A DNA stretch of 22,350 bases from DASPWV01 sp046727855 (GTDB lineage: Bacteria; Acidobacteriota; Vicinamibacteria; Vicinamibacterales; UBA2999), in NCBI GenBank assembly GCA_046727855.1, contig JBKPDL010000144.1, forward strand, positions 1 through 22,350, read 5' to 3'. Shown here piece after piece: positions 1 through 7,042 of the stretch; the stretch's first letter is position 1, and every line of letters begins with the position of its first letter. A program made the position numbers and the translations under genes. Under the pieces are notes generated by a model. The model saw only the letters and a program-made list of their open reading frames with translations, did not search any database and was not told where the DNA came from.

Positions 1-34
1 ATATACAACCCCGCACCGAGTAAGATTCGAGGAT

Positions 35-1903
35 ATGCGCACTGCCGCCCTTGTCTTCTTGTTGGGCCTTGTCGCGCCATCGCTTGTCCACACACAACCC
101 GTGCAGCCCGTTTCGCCCGCGCCGCCTTCGGCGCAGGCGTACTACGAGTTCCTGCTCGGGCGGCATCTCGAAGGCCAGGGCGACGAGGCCGCCGCGCTCG
201 AAGCATTCAAGCGGGCGATGGCCGCCGATCCGAAGTCGGCGGAAATCCGGGCCGAGATCGCCGGCTTTTACGCGCGCCAGAACAAAGCCGACGAAGCGAT
301 CGAACACGCGGAACAGGCGCTGAAGATCGACCCGAGCTCGACCGAAGCGCATCGGATTCTGGGACTCGTCTTTGCCGCCTGGAGCGATGGCAGCGTCGAT
401 CCGCCTGCGGGCCGCTCGCGTCAGCAGCTTCGCGGCGACGCGATCGAGCATCTCTCGAAAATCATGGACACCCCTGCCGTGGCGACCGATTTGAGCGTGC
501 AGGTGACGCTCGGCCGCCTCTACATGCGATCGGGCGAGCCGGAGAAAGCGATTCCGGTTCTCGAGGGTGTCGTGTCGCAGGCGCCGATCTCGCCCGAGCC
601 TTACATGCTGCTGTCGGATGCGCGCCTCGCTGTCGGACGCGTGGATGAAGCGGCGCAAGCGCTGCAAATGGCCGCGGAGATCGATCCGCGGCGCTACTCC
701 TCGCTCGGCGAGCTGTACGAACGTCTCGGCCGGTGGACCGACGCGGCTGAGGCGTACTCCAACGCCGTGGCCGCGCTGCGCAGCCCGAGCCGCGATCTGC
801 GGATGCGCATGATTGGCGCGCTGCTCAACGTCCATGAGGAGGCCGCCACAATTCGCGCGCGTGATGCGCTCACGGAACTACTCACGACCAGTCCGCAGGA
901 TACACGCGCGTTGTATCTGCTCTCGATGGCCAGCCGGCAGCTCGGCGATCTCCCCGCGGCCGAAGAGGCGGCTCGCAAGATGCTCGCGATCGATCCGAGC
1001 AGCGTCACAGCGCTGTACGCGCTGTCGCAAGTGTTTTTCGCGCAGCGCGACACCAGGAAGGTGATCGATCTGCTGACGCCGTTCTCGAAGGATGCCGTCA
1101 CCCGCGCGAAAGGCAACGAGAGCGACGCGGCCATGGTGATGGCACAGTTAGGCTTTGCGCATTTGCAGGAGGGCGACGCGCAGCAATCGATTGCCGCGTT
1201 TACGCTCGCCAAGAATTTCGCGCCAAAAAACCCGACCTACGACGCCTATCTCGTGCAGGCCCACGTGAGCGCAAAACAGCACGCCAAAGCGGCCGAGCTC
1301 GCGGAAGATGCACTGACGCGTCATCCGGGTGACAACCGCCTGTTGACGCTTCGAGCCGACGCGCTCGTCGGCCTGGGACGCCGCGACGAGGCGGTCAAGC
1401 TGCTCCAGGAGGCGCGCAATCAGGCGCCGGAGGAAGACGACATCACGCTCAAGCTGGGCGCGGTATTCGAGGAGGCGGGCAAGATCGACGAGGCCGAACG
1501 CGAGTTCCGGCGACTGATCGAGCGCGATCCGCTCAACGCCGCGGCCCTCAACTATCTCGGCTACATGCTGGCGGATCGCGGTCTGCGTCTGGCGGAAGCG
1601 ATCACGCTGATCGAGCGCGCGCTCAAAGTCGAGCCCGACAACCCTGCCTATCTCGATAGCCTGGGATGGGCGTTGTTCAAGAGCGGCAAAGCCGAAGAAG
1701 CGGAGACGCCGCTGCGCAAAGCCGCGAGCGTCGCCACCAACGAATCGGTGATTCAGGATCACTTTGGCGACGTGCTGGCGCGGCGCGGCAAACCCGACGA
1801 AGCGATTGGGGCGTGGGAGCGGGCGCTCAAGGGGAGCGGCGAGGGCATCGATCGCGCGGCGGTTGAGAAGAAGATCAAGGATGCGCGCGCCCGCCGCCGT
1901 TAG
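35..1903 (+). CDS. Secreted/periplasmic tetratricopeptide repeat protein
   Basis: The 622-residue protein begins with a typical Sec signal peptide (about residues 1-20: short basic start, then the hydrophobic ALVFLLGLVAPSL). The rest is almost entirely helical TPR units, with repeated patterns such as DEAAALEAFKRAMAADP, DEAIEHAEQALKIDP and AEEAARKMLAIDP. The pair near residues 505-570 (NYLGYMLADRG followed by AYLDSLGWALFKSGKAEEA) is typical of the TPR protein that precedes lolB in Pseudomonas (PA4667 type). TPRs bind other proteins, so a scaffold role in the periplasm or outer membrane is likely; no enzyme motif is seen. The ATG at 35 is preceded by a GAGGA ribosome-binding site. It is the first gene of a conserved run ending at pth. 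The precise function is unknown. Confidence 0.9.
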   Translation: MRTAALVFLLGLVAPSLVHTQPVQPVSPAPPSAQAYYEFLLGRHLEGQGDEAAALEAFKRAMAADPKSAEIRAEIAGFYARQNKADEAIEHAEQALKIDPSSTEAHRILGLVFAAWSDGSVDPPAGRSRQQLRGDAIEHLSKIMDTPAVATDLSVQVTLGRLYMRSGEPEKAIPVLEGVVSQAPISPEPYMLLSDARLAVGRVDEAAQALQMAAEIDPRRYSSLGELYERLGRWTDAAEAYSNAVAALRSPSRDLRMRMIGALLNVHEEAATIRARDALTELLTTSPQDTRALYLLSMASRQLGDLPAAEEAARKMLAIDPSSVTALYALSQVFFAQRDTRKVIDLLTPFSKDAVTRAKGNESDAAMVMAQLGFAHLQEGDAQQSIAAFTLAKNFAPKNPTYDAYLVQAHVSAKQHAKAAELAEDALTRHPGDNRLLTLRADALVGLGRRDEAVKLLQEARNQAPEEDDITLKLGAVFEEAGKIDEAEREFRRLIERDPLNAAALNYLGYMLADRGLRLAEAITLIERALKVEPDNPAYLDSLGWALFKSGKAEEAETPLRKAASVATNESVIQDHFGDVLARRGKPDEAIGAWERALKGSGEGIDRAAVEKKIKDARARRR

Positions 1904-1919
1904 CGAAGACGTGCGTGGA

Positions 1920-2099
1920 ACGCAGATGAGACGCAGATGAGAGGCAGATGAGACGCAGATGGACGCAGATAAAAACGCAGATAAAACGCAGATAAAACGC
2001 AGATAGCAACGCAGATTAGACGCAGATAGCAACGCAGATTAGATGCAGATAGAGCGCAGATTAGACGCAGATAGAGCGCAGATAAAACCAGCCGCAGAT
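1920..2099. repeat. Tandem array of the word ACGCAGAT, about 11-bp period
   Basis: Sixteen copies of GCAGAT, most of them the full ACGCAGAT, begin 17 bases after the TPR gene stops. Spacing is nearly always 10-12 bp; only the last copy is 16 bp away. The linkers vary (GAG, AAA, AGC, TAG), so the array is a phased word rather than a perfect satellite. The reverse-complement word ATCTGCGT recurs at 2197-2360, so a transcript could fold the two arrays onto each other. No open frame here looks like a gene. Confidence 0.85.
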
Positions 2100-2117
2100 G
2101 AACACAAAGAAGGGTTT

Positions 2118-2360
2118 TTGATCGTGACGAGCAGAGGATCTCGTCTTTGCGTTCGGGCGTTCAATGCGGCGGCGCCGTGTTCAAGATCAAAAGAATATCT
2201 GCGTCATCTGCGTCCCCGCTTCGGTTTTTGCTGGTGACGAACAGAAGATCGCTTCCTTGCGTTCGGTCCTTCAATGTGGCGGCGCGTTGTTCAAGATCAA
2301 AAGAATATCTTCGTCATCTGTGTCCATCTGCGTCCCTCTTTATCTGCGTTATCTGCGTCG
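2118..2360. repeat. About 100-bp direct duplication ending in ATCTGCGTC repeats
   Basis: Two diverged copies of a roughly 100-bp segment lie side by side, about 2118-2215 and 2228-2325. Both run TTTTG, GTGACGA, AGAGGATC-like, TTGCGTTCGG, TTCAATG, GGCGGCG, then TTCAAGATCAAAAGAATATCT. Each ends in a run of ATCTGCGTC-type words: 2197-2215 in copy 1, and 2307-2360 in copy 2, including ATCTTCGTC and ATCTGTGTCC variants. These words are the reverse complement of the array at 1920-2099. Copy 2 runs into the 5' end of the LolB-like gene. Confidence 0.8.
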
Positions 2361-3121
2361 CTCTGTGGCTGTCCGCGTGCGCCGCGGGAATACCCAGGCG
2401 TCCCGAGGGCGCGCCGTCCAACGATCCAGCCGCGATGGGCGCGTTCGATAAGGCGACGCGTTCCTGCCGCGGCTTGAAAACACTGACCACCGAAATTCGT
2501 TTGTCAGGGCGCGCGGGAGGCGAACGGCTGCGTGGTACCTTGCACGCGGGATTTGCCGCGCCGGGCGCGCTCCGACTCGAAGCGGTTGCACCGTTTGGGC
2601 CGCCGGTGTTCGTCCTCGCCGGCCGCGACAACCGCGCGACGTTGCTCTTTCCGCGTGACAACCGCGTGTTGCCCGACGTGGCGTTGGCCGATGTGCTCGA
2701 TCGGCTCACGGCACTGGCGCTGAGCGCAGACGACGTCCGGCTGGTGTTGACTGGATGTCTCAGCGACGGCGTCACGGCCACCAACGGACGCTCGTGGAAT
2801 GGCGGCTGGAGTGCCGTCTCGCTTGCAAGCGACATTACGGCGTACCTGCAGCAGCGAAACGGCGAACCGGTGATCGTGGCCGCCGACTACGGACCGTGGC
2901 TCGTGGACTACGGCGATCATCTGAACGGCTGGCCGCGCACCGTCCGCATTCGCAGCAGGGAACCGGGAAGAGTTGACGCGACCGCGCGCCTCGACCAGCT
3001 GCAAACAAATGTCGAACTTGACGAGCGCGCCTTCACGGTTGATATCCCGCCGAGCGCAGAACGAATAACGTTGAACGATCTGCGAGCGATCGCGCCACTG
3101 CGCGGATCGACGGAGGATTAA
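2276..3121 (+). CDS. LolB-like outer-membrane lipoprotein
   Basis: The protein is about 281 residues if it starts at the GTG at 2276. A lipoprotein signal fits: basic n-region (RSKEYLRHL), hydrophobic LFICVICVALW, and lipobox LSAC with the lipidated Cys at residue 35. The mature part, for example LTTEIRLSGRAGGERLRGTLHAGF, followed by beta-rich segments and AAPGALRLEAVAPFG, resembles the LolB / DUF4292 lipoprotein-carrier fold, which takes lipoproteins from LolA and inserts them in the outer membrane. Position supports this: TPR gene before and ispE after, as in Pseudomonas. The start is uncertain. The same frame is open from a TTG at 2147, also has a GTG at 2234, and no ribosome-binding site is clear. 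The codons for ICVICV are two copies of the intergenic word ATCTGCGT. LolB itself is inferred from fold and context, not strong identity. Confidence 0.65.
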   Translation: MAARCSRSKEYLRHLCPSASLFICVICVALWLSACAAGIPRRPEGAPSNDPAAMGAFDKATRSCRGLKTLTTEIRLSGRAGGERLRGTLHAGFAAPGALRLEAVAPFGPPVFVLAGRDNRATLLFPRDNRVLPDVALADVLDRLTALALSADDVRLVLTGCLSDGVTATNGRSWNGGWSAVSLASDITAYLQQRNGEPVIVAADYGPWLVDYGDHLNGWPRTVRIRSREPGRVDATARLDQLQTNVELDERAFTVDIPPSAERITLNDLRAIAPLRGSTED

Positions 3122-3203
3122 GAACGAAGAACGAAGAACAAAGAGCATTCCAAGCTCGAACATCAGAACCGCGAAGCTCGGAACCAGGAACCTCGGAACT
3201 TAG
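3121..3203. repeat. GAAGAAC-type and GGAACCTCGGA-type short words before ispE
   Basis: The 87-bp gap before ispE starts with three near copies of a 7-bp word (AGAACGA, AGAACGA, AGAACAA) at 3121-3141, then holds GGAACCAGGAACCTCGGAAC around 3180-3200. The first word recurs after tRNA-Gln (4290-4317) and after tRNA-Tyr (21721-21757). The second recurs before pth (6296-6354). No promoter or strong ribosome-binding site is visible. Confidence 0.6.
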
Positions 3204-3208
3204 CAACT

Positions 3209-4177
3209 GTGGAACCCCTTTCGTTACCCGCATTCGCCAAGATCAACCTCGACCTGCGTATCCTCGGCATGCGCGGCGATGGGTATCACGACGTGCGGAC
3301 CATTCTGCAGACCCTCGCGCTCCACGACACGCTCACGTTCGTGCCGCGCCAAGGTGCGTTCACCATTCAGTGCGACGACCCCGAAGTGCCGACCGACCGC
3401 CGCAACCTGGTGTGGCAAGCCGCGTCGCTGTTGTGGCAGACGGCGGGTAAGCGGCGCGGCAATACGCCGCGCGATGCGCTCGTGCAGATCGAAAAACGGA
3501 TCCCGGCGCAAGCCGGTCTCGGCGGAGGCAGCGCCGATGCCGCGGTCGCGCTGCTCGGTCTTGCGCGTGTGTGGGACTTGGCGATCGACATGCCCACGAT
3601 CAACCGGCTGGCGGCCGCCATTGGATCGGACGTTCCATTTTTTCTTTTCGGCGGCACCGCTCTGGGGCTCGGTCGCGGCGACGATATTTACCCGCTGACC
3701 GATCTCCCGCGTTCCTCGGTGGTCATTATCCGGCCGCGGTTTGGCGTCGCCACGGCAGAAGCGTATCAGTGGTTCGACAGCAACCCGCGCGCGCTCGCGC
3801 GCGGCAATGCGGGTCGCTCGCTTCCCCAAGGATGGCCGGAGTGGGCGCGGAACCTGCGCAACGATCTCGAAGGCCCGGTGATTGCGCATCACCCGACGAT
3901 TGGCCGCATCAAGTCGGCGCTCACCGACGCCGGTGCGGTCTTTGCCGCCATGTCGGGCTCGGGTTCCACGGTCTTTGGTCTGTTCGAACGTCCGGAGGCT
4001 GCCGCCCGCACCGCCCGCGATCTCGCACGCCCGGGCTGGCACATCGTCGCCACGCGAACGCTGGGGCGCGCCGATTACGCGCGACGCCTTGCCGTTGGGC
4101 GCGCGAAGGCCGGCCGGAGCAAGCCGCACCCTCCCGCGCCGGCGCTTGCCGGAAGCCGTAAACGTCGTATAAGCTAA
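3209..4177 (+). CDS. ispE: 4-diphosphocytidyl-2-C-methyl-D-erythritol kinase
   Basis: This cytosolic GHMP-family kinase phosphorylates CDP-methylerythritol with ATP, the fourth step of the MEP isoprenoid pathway. Family features are all present: N-terminal AFAKINLDLRILG with Lys11, DGYHDV at 24-29, the ATP-binding glycine loop PAQAGLGGGSADAA at 99-112, GSDVPFF with catalytic Asp141, FGGTALGLGRG, and the late GHMP motif MSGSGSTVFGLF. At 322 residues it is slightly long because of a basic, proline-rich tail (KAGRSKPHPPAPALAGSRKRR). The GTG at 3209 is chosen because it places AFAKIN at the usual distance from the N-terminus; no clear ribosome-binding site precedes it. The product feeds the IspF half of the ispDF fusion 13 kb downstream. 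The tRNA-Gln promoter appears to lie inside its 3' end. Confidence 0.95.
   Translation: MEPLSLPAFAKINLDLRILGMRGDGYHDVRTILQTLALHDTLTFVPRQGAFTIQCDDPEVPTDRRNLVWQAASLLWQTAGKRRGNTPRDALVQIEKRIPAQAGLGGGSADAAVALLGLARVWDLAIDMPTINRLAAAIGSDVPFFLFGGTALGLGRGDDIYPLTDLPRSSVVIIRPRFGVATAEAYQWFDSNPRALARGNAGRSLPQGWPEWARNLRNDLEGPVIAHHPTIGRIKSALTDAGAVFAAMSGSGSTVFGLFERPEAAARTARDLARPGWHIVATRTLGRADYARRLAVGRAKAGRSKPHPPAPALAGSRKRRIS
4146..4173 (+). promoter_or_regulatory. Candidate sigma70-type promoter for tRNA-Gln
   Basis: TTGCCG (4146-4151), a 16-bp spacer and TATAAG (4168-4173) match the -35 and -10 consensus at 4/6 and 5/6. Transcription would begin near 4180, about 32 bases before the tRNA. The site overlaps the last codons of ispE. 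It was found by eye and not scored. Confidence 0.5.
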
Positions 4178-4211
4178 GGGTTTGCGCCGGGGTCGCCAGG
4201 CCGCGTTATGG

Positions 4212-4286
4212 TGGGGCGTGGCCAAGCGGTAAGGCGCGGGCCTTTGGAGCCCGTATTCGAAGGTTCGAATCCTTCCGCCCCAACCA
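4212..4286 (+). tRNA. tRNA-Gln(TTG)
   Basis: The cloverleaf is complete. The acceptor stem pairs TGGGGCG (4212-4218) with CGCCCCA (4276-4282). The anticodon stem is CGGGC/GCCCG around loop CTTTGGA, giving anticodon TTG at 4244-4246. The T arm contains GGTTCGAATCC. The discriminator is A and CCA is encoded (4284-4286). It sits between ispE and prs, exactly where gamma-proteobacteria carry a tRNA-Gln. Confidence 0.97.
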
Positions 4287-4289
4287 ACT

Positions 4290-4452
4290 GAAGAACGAAG
4301 AACGAAGAACCAAGAACCACAACACGCAGCGAAGAACGAGGATCGCGGATGTTCGTAGTTCGTCGTTTTTCGTTGTCGTTCGGACCGATAATGGTTCCTA
4401 GGTTCTGAGTTCTGAGTTCTTCGTTGTTCGTTGCTAGTTCGGACCGATAATG
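4290..4452. repeat. GAAGAAC tandem/inverted repeat and a 16-bp direct repeat before prs
   Basis: Four 7-bp units (GAAGAAC three times, then CAAGAAC) occupy 4290-4317. The inverted form GTTCTTCGTT follows at 4416-4425 and matches AACGAAGAAC at 4294-4303 and 4301-4310, so the region can fold into a hairpin behind tRNA-Gln. A 16-bp direct repeat, GTTCGGACCGATAATG, is found at 4378-4393 and 4437-4452, 59 bp apart. The second copy ends 5 bases before the prs start codon and contains the -10-like hexamer GATAAT. Confidence 0.75.
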
Positions 4453-4457
4453 CCTCG

Positions 4458-5441
4458 ATGCGACCGACTGGATACGGTGATCTGAAAGTGTTCTCCGGCC
4501 GCGCTCACCCGCAACTCGCGAGTGAGATCGCCGAGTTCCTTGGCGTTCCGCTGGGGCAGTGCCGCCTGCGACGTTTCCCCGATTCGGAAGTGTCGTTTCA
4601 GATCGACGAAAACATCCGCGGCACGGATGTTTTCGTCGTGCAGCCGACCTGTAACGGCCTGGATGGCGACCCGAGCCGGCCGACATCGGTCGATGAGCAC
4701 ATCATGGAGTTGCTCATCATGGTGGATGCGTTCCGCCGCTCGTCGGCGTCGCGCATCACGGCGGTGATTCCGTATTACGGATACGCGCGCCAGGATCGCA
4801 AAGACAAGCCACGCGTGCCGATTTCGGCCAAGCTGGTGGCGAACATCCTCAGCGCCGCAGGCGTCAACCGCGTGCTGACGATGGATTTGCACAAGGCGCA
4901 GATTCAGGGGTTTTTCGACCTCCCGGTCGATCACCTCTTTGCCGCGCCGGTGATCATCGATTACCTCGCGCGCCAGAATTTCCCGGTGCTGACGATTGTC
5001 GCGCCGGACGCCGGCGGCGCCGAACGTGCGCGCGCGTATGCGAAAAGACTGGGCGCCGAACTCGCGGTGATCGACAAGCGGCGCAGCGACACCGGCTCGG
5101 CGGAAGTGATGAATGTGATCGGTGAGGTGGGCGGCAGGACGTGCGTGATTGCCGACGACATCATCGACACCGCGGGAACGATTCAAAGAGGTGCGCAGGC
5201 CTTGATGGACGCCGGCGCCGAACGGGTGCTCGCGTGTGCGGTGCACGGCGTGCTCTCGGATCCCGCGGTCGAGCGGATTGAAAAATCGCCGCTCGAGCGG
5301 TTGATCGTGACCAACACGATCCCGATGCAGGACAAGAGCGCCAGGTGCGCGAAGATCGTGGAGCTCAAGGTGGGACGCCTGCTCGGACAGGCGATTCGGA
5401 GTATTCACGAGGAGACCTCGGTGAGTTCGTTGTTTGTTTAG
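4458..5441 (+). CDS. prs: Ribose-phosphate pyrophosphokinase (PRPP synthetase)
   Basis: Makes PRPP from ribose 5-phosphate and ATP for purine, pyrimidine, histidine, tryptophan and NAD synthesis in the cytosol. The 327-residue product has normal length and all class I motifs: FPDSE at 40-44, RQDRK at 111-115 (ATP binding), the DLH triad at 143-145, GFFD at 151-154, the flexible loop DKRRSDTG at 207-214 and the PRPP loop DDIIDTAGT at 233-241. The ATG at 4458 gives the expected start (GDLKVFSGRAHPQLA near the N-terminus). The frame is open upstream to 4431, but that segment is repeat DNA. No ribosome-binding site is seen; GATAAT sits at 4446-4451, six bases before the start. It lies between tRNA-Gln and rplY as in many proteobacteria. 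Confidence 0.96.
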   Translation: MRPTGYGDLKVFSGRAHPQLASEIAEFLGVPLGQCRLRRFPDSEVSFQIDENIRGTDVFVVQPTCNGLDGDPSRPTSVDEHIMELLIMVDAFRRSSASRITAVIPYYGYARQDRKDKPRVPISAKLVANILSAAGVNRVLTMDLHKAQIQGFFDLPVDHLFAAPVIIDYLARQNFPVLTIVAPDAGGAERARAYAKRLGAELAVIDKRRSDTGSAEVMNVIGEVGGRTCVIADDIIDTAGTIQRGAQALMDAGAERVLACAVHGVLSDPAVERIEKSPLERLIVTNTIPMQDKSARCAKIVELKVGRLLGQAIRSIHEETSVSSLFV

Positions 5442-5488
5442 CTCTCGGGTCTCAGCTTTCGGCAAGAGCTTGCTGACAGCTGAGAGCT
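5440..5488. repeat. Imperfect inverted repeat AGCTCTC / GAGAGCT between prs and rplY
   Basis: AGCTCTC (5440-5446) pairs with GAGAGCT (5482-5488), and nested TCAGCT/AGCTGA words lie between. The left arm overlaps the prs stop codon. No T-run follows, so this is not a standard rho-independent terminator. Confidence 0.5.
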
Positions 5489-5510
5489 GATAGGCGTTGC
5501 GAAATAAGTT

Positions 5511-6224
5511 ATGGAAGCGACATTAGACGCAGTGAAACGACCGACGAGGGGCAAGAACGAAGCGCGGCGTTTGCGCGCTGGGGGGCGTATTCCCGCCACC
5601 ATTTACGGCGCGCAGAAGGAAGGCGAGCAGGGCAAGAGCTTTCCGGTGGCGGTCGATCCGAAGCCGCTGCTCCGGATCCTGCACTCGGAATCCGGGCTCA
5701 ACACGCTCATCCGGCTGAAGATCGACGGCGAAGGTGAATCGCGCGTGCTGGTCAAGGAGTTCCAGCTCGATCCGATCACGCACACCCTCCTGCACGCCGA
5801 TTTCTATCGCGTGAACATGGACCGCAAGATTACGGTGACGGTGCCGGTCCTGTTCAAGGGAGAGCCGCGCGGCGTCAAGGTGGAAGGCGGCGTGCTCGAA
5901 CTGCTGCATCGTGAGATTGAGCTCGAGACGCTGCCGGCCGAAATCCCCGACGCCATCGAGGTGGATGTGAGGGAGCTTGGTCTCAGCCAGGCGATCTTCG
6001 TGCGCGATGTGGCAACCAACGCCAAATGGACGCTGATCAGCGATCCCGACACGATGCTCGTGCACGTCGTGACGCCGCGCGCGGTGGAAGAACCGGCGGC
6101 GGCCGAGGTGGCGGCGGCGCCCGTGGTCGGCGCGGCGGAGCCCGAGGTCATCAAGAAGGGCAAGACCGAGAAGGAAGGCGAAGCACCCGCTGCCGCCCCT
6201 GCCAAGGAGGCCGCGAAGAAGTAG
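5511..6224 (+). CDS. rplY: 50S ribosomal protein L25 (long, CTC/TL5 type)
   Basis: bL25 binds 5S rRNA in the large subunit. The N-terminal half has the L25 features RPTRGKNEARRLRAGGRIPATIYG (read in two parts around residue 20) and LIRLKIDGEGESRVLVKEFQLDPITHTLLHADFYRV. The second half is the beta-rich CTC domain (VPVLFKGEPRGVKVEGGVLELL, LSQAIFVRDV). The C-terminal 40 residues are a low-complexity Ala/Glu/Lys tail ending KEAAKK. The 237-residue length fits the two-domain long form, not the 94-residue E. coli form. The ATG at 5511 is the only sensible start, although the ribosome-binding site is weak. Its place between prs and pth is the classic neighbourhood. Confidence 0.95.
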   Translation: MEATLDAVKRPTRGKNEARRLRAGGRIPATIYGAQKEGEQGKSFPVAVDPKPLLRILHSESGLNTLIRLKIDGEGESRVLVKEFQLDPITHTLLHADFYRVNMDRKITVTVPVLFKGEPRGVKVEGGVLELLHREIELETLPAEIPDAIEVDVRELGLSQAIFVRDVATNAKWTLISDPDTMLVHVVTPRAVEEPAAAEVAAAPVVGAAEPEVIKKGKTEKEGEAPAAAPAKEAAKK

Positions 6225-6232
6225 ATTCCGAG

Positions 6233-6354
6233 GTACCGGCGTTCCGAAGTTCGGCGTTCGGCCTTCGGGCTTCCGGCGTTCGAATTTCGAACGTTGGGAC
6301 CTCGAATCCTGGAACCTCGAATCTTGGAACCTCGGACTCCTGGAACCTCGATCG
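6233..6354. repeat. 15-16 bp tandem word GGAACCTCGAATCCT before pth
   Basis: Units GGGACCTCGAATCCT (6296-6310), GGAACCTCGAATCTT (6311-6325), GGAACCTCGGACTCCT (6326-6341) and a partial GGAACCTCGATCG (6342-6354) follow head to tail. The stretch just before them (6239-6290) is a more degenerate series of GTTCGG/CTTCGG words. The same GGAACCTCGGA word lies upstream of ispE. Confidence 0.75.
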
Positions 6355-6355
6355 C

Positions 6356-6382
6356 GTCGACCGTCGACGGTAGACGGTCGAC
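6356..6382. repeat. 10-bp perfect inverted repeat directly before pth
   Basis: GTCGACCGTC (6356-6365) and GACGGTCGAC (6373-6382) are perfect complements around a 7-nt loop, GACGGTA. The hairpin ends six bases before the pth ATG, where a ribosome-binding site would normally be. It could limit translation or be another copy of a mobile palindrome. No T-run follows. Confidence 0.7.
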
Positions 6383-6388
6383 AGACTA

Positions 6389-6961
6389 ATGAAGCTTCTC
6401 GTGGGCCTGGGCAATCCCCGGTCGCAGTATCGCGATACTCGCCACAACGTCGGCTTCTGGGTAGCCGACGAACTTGCGCGGCGCTGGAATCTCAGCGACG
6501 CCTGGCGCGATCGCGACGAAGCGCTCTACGTGAAGAAAGGGCGCGACGCCATTCTGGCGAAGCCGCTGACGTTCATGAACCTCAGTGGCTTTGCGGTATC
6601 GCGGCTGGCTCAGTACTTTCAGATCGAGCCGGCCGACATGCTCGTCATCGTCGACGAAGCGCAGTTGCCGCTCGGGCGGCTTCGCGCGCGGCGCGAGGGC
6701 AGCGCCGGGGGGCACAACGGCCTCAAGTCGATCATCGAGCAGCTGGGCGGCACGGCGTTTCCGCGCCTCCGCATTGGGGTGGGACGCGGCGAGGCGCGAC
6801 GCGATCTCAGCGATCACGTGCTCTCGAAGTTCGAGTCCGACGAACGGGCGACAATTGAGGCGGCGGTGCTGCGCGCCGCCGATGCCGCGGAGATGTTCAT
6901 TGCCGACGGCATTGGACGTGTGATGAACACGTTCAACGCAGCCAACGATCAAGAACTGTGA
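6389..6961 (+). CDS. pth: Peptidyl-tRNA hydrolase
   Basis: Cleaves peptidyl-tRNA that drops off the ribosome, recycling tRNA. The 190-residue length matches the family. Active-site residues are present: GLGNP with Asn9, RHNVGF with His19, KPLTFMNLSG at 58-67, VDE with Asp89 (the residue that activates the catalytic His), and GGHNGLKSI at 107-115. The start is the ATG at 6389, giving the canonical MKLLVGLGNP. It closes the conserved prs-rplY-pth run. No Shine-Dalgarno sequence is visible, and a strong hairpin occupies its usual position. Confidence 0.97.
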   Translation: MKLLVGLGNPRSQYRDTRHNVGFWVADELARRWNLSDAWRDRDEALYVKKGRDAILAKPLTFMNLSGFAVSRLAQYFQIEPADMLVIVDEAQLPLGRLRARREGSAGGHNGLKSIIEQLGGTAFPRLRIGVGRGEARRDLSDHVLSKFESDERATIEAAVLRAADAAEMFIADGIGRVMNTFNAANDQEL

Positions 6962-7042
6962 ATCTCGAGATCTCCAAATTCACGTAACACGTTCCTTGCC
7001 ACACGACGTGGCCCTCTTCACAGAGGTCCAGAAGGAGAGCAG

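Noticed and set aside
1148..2032. A minus-strand frame starting with LRFICVLSAFLSASICV
   Set aside because: Its hydrophobic start is only the translated reverse complement of the GCAGAT repeat, and the remainder is antisense to the TPR gene.
2147..2275. N-terminal extension of the LolB-like protein from TTG 2147
   Set aside because: The extra 43 residues come wholly from the duplicated repeat DNA and would place the lipobox far too deep (about residue 78) for a signal peptide.
6962..7042. S6:S18 autoregulatory leader before rpsF
   Set aside because: The expected CCG-bulged stem was not clearly seen in the 81-bp leader.
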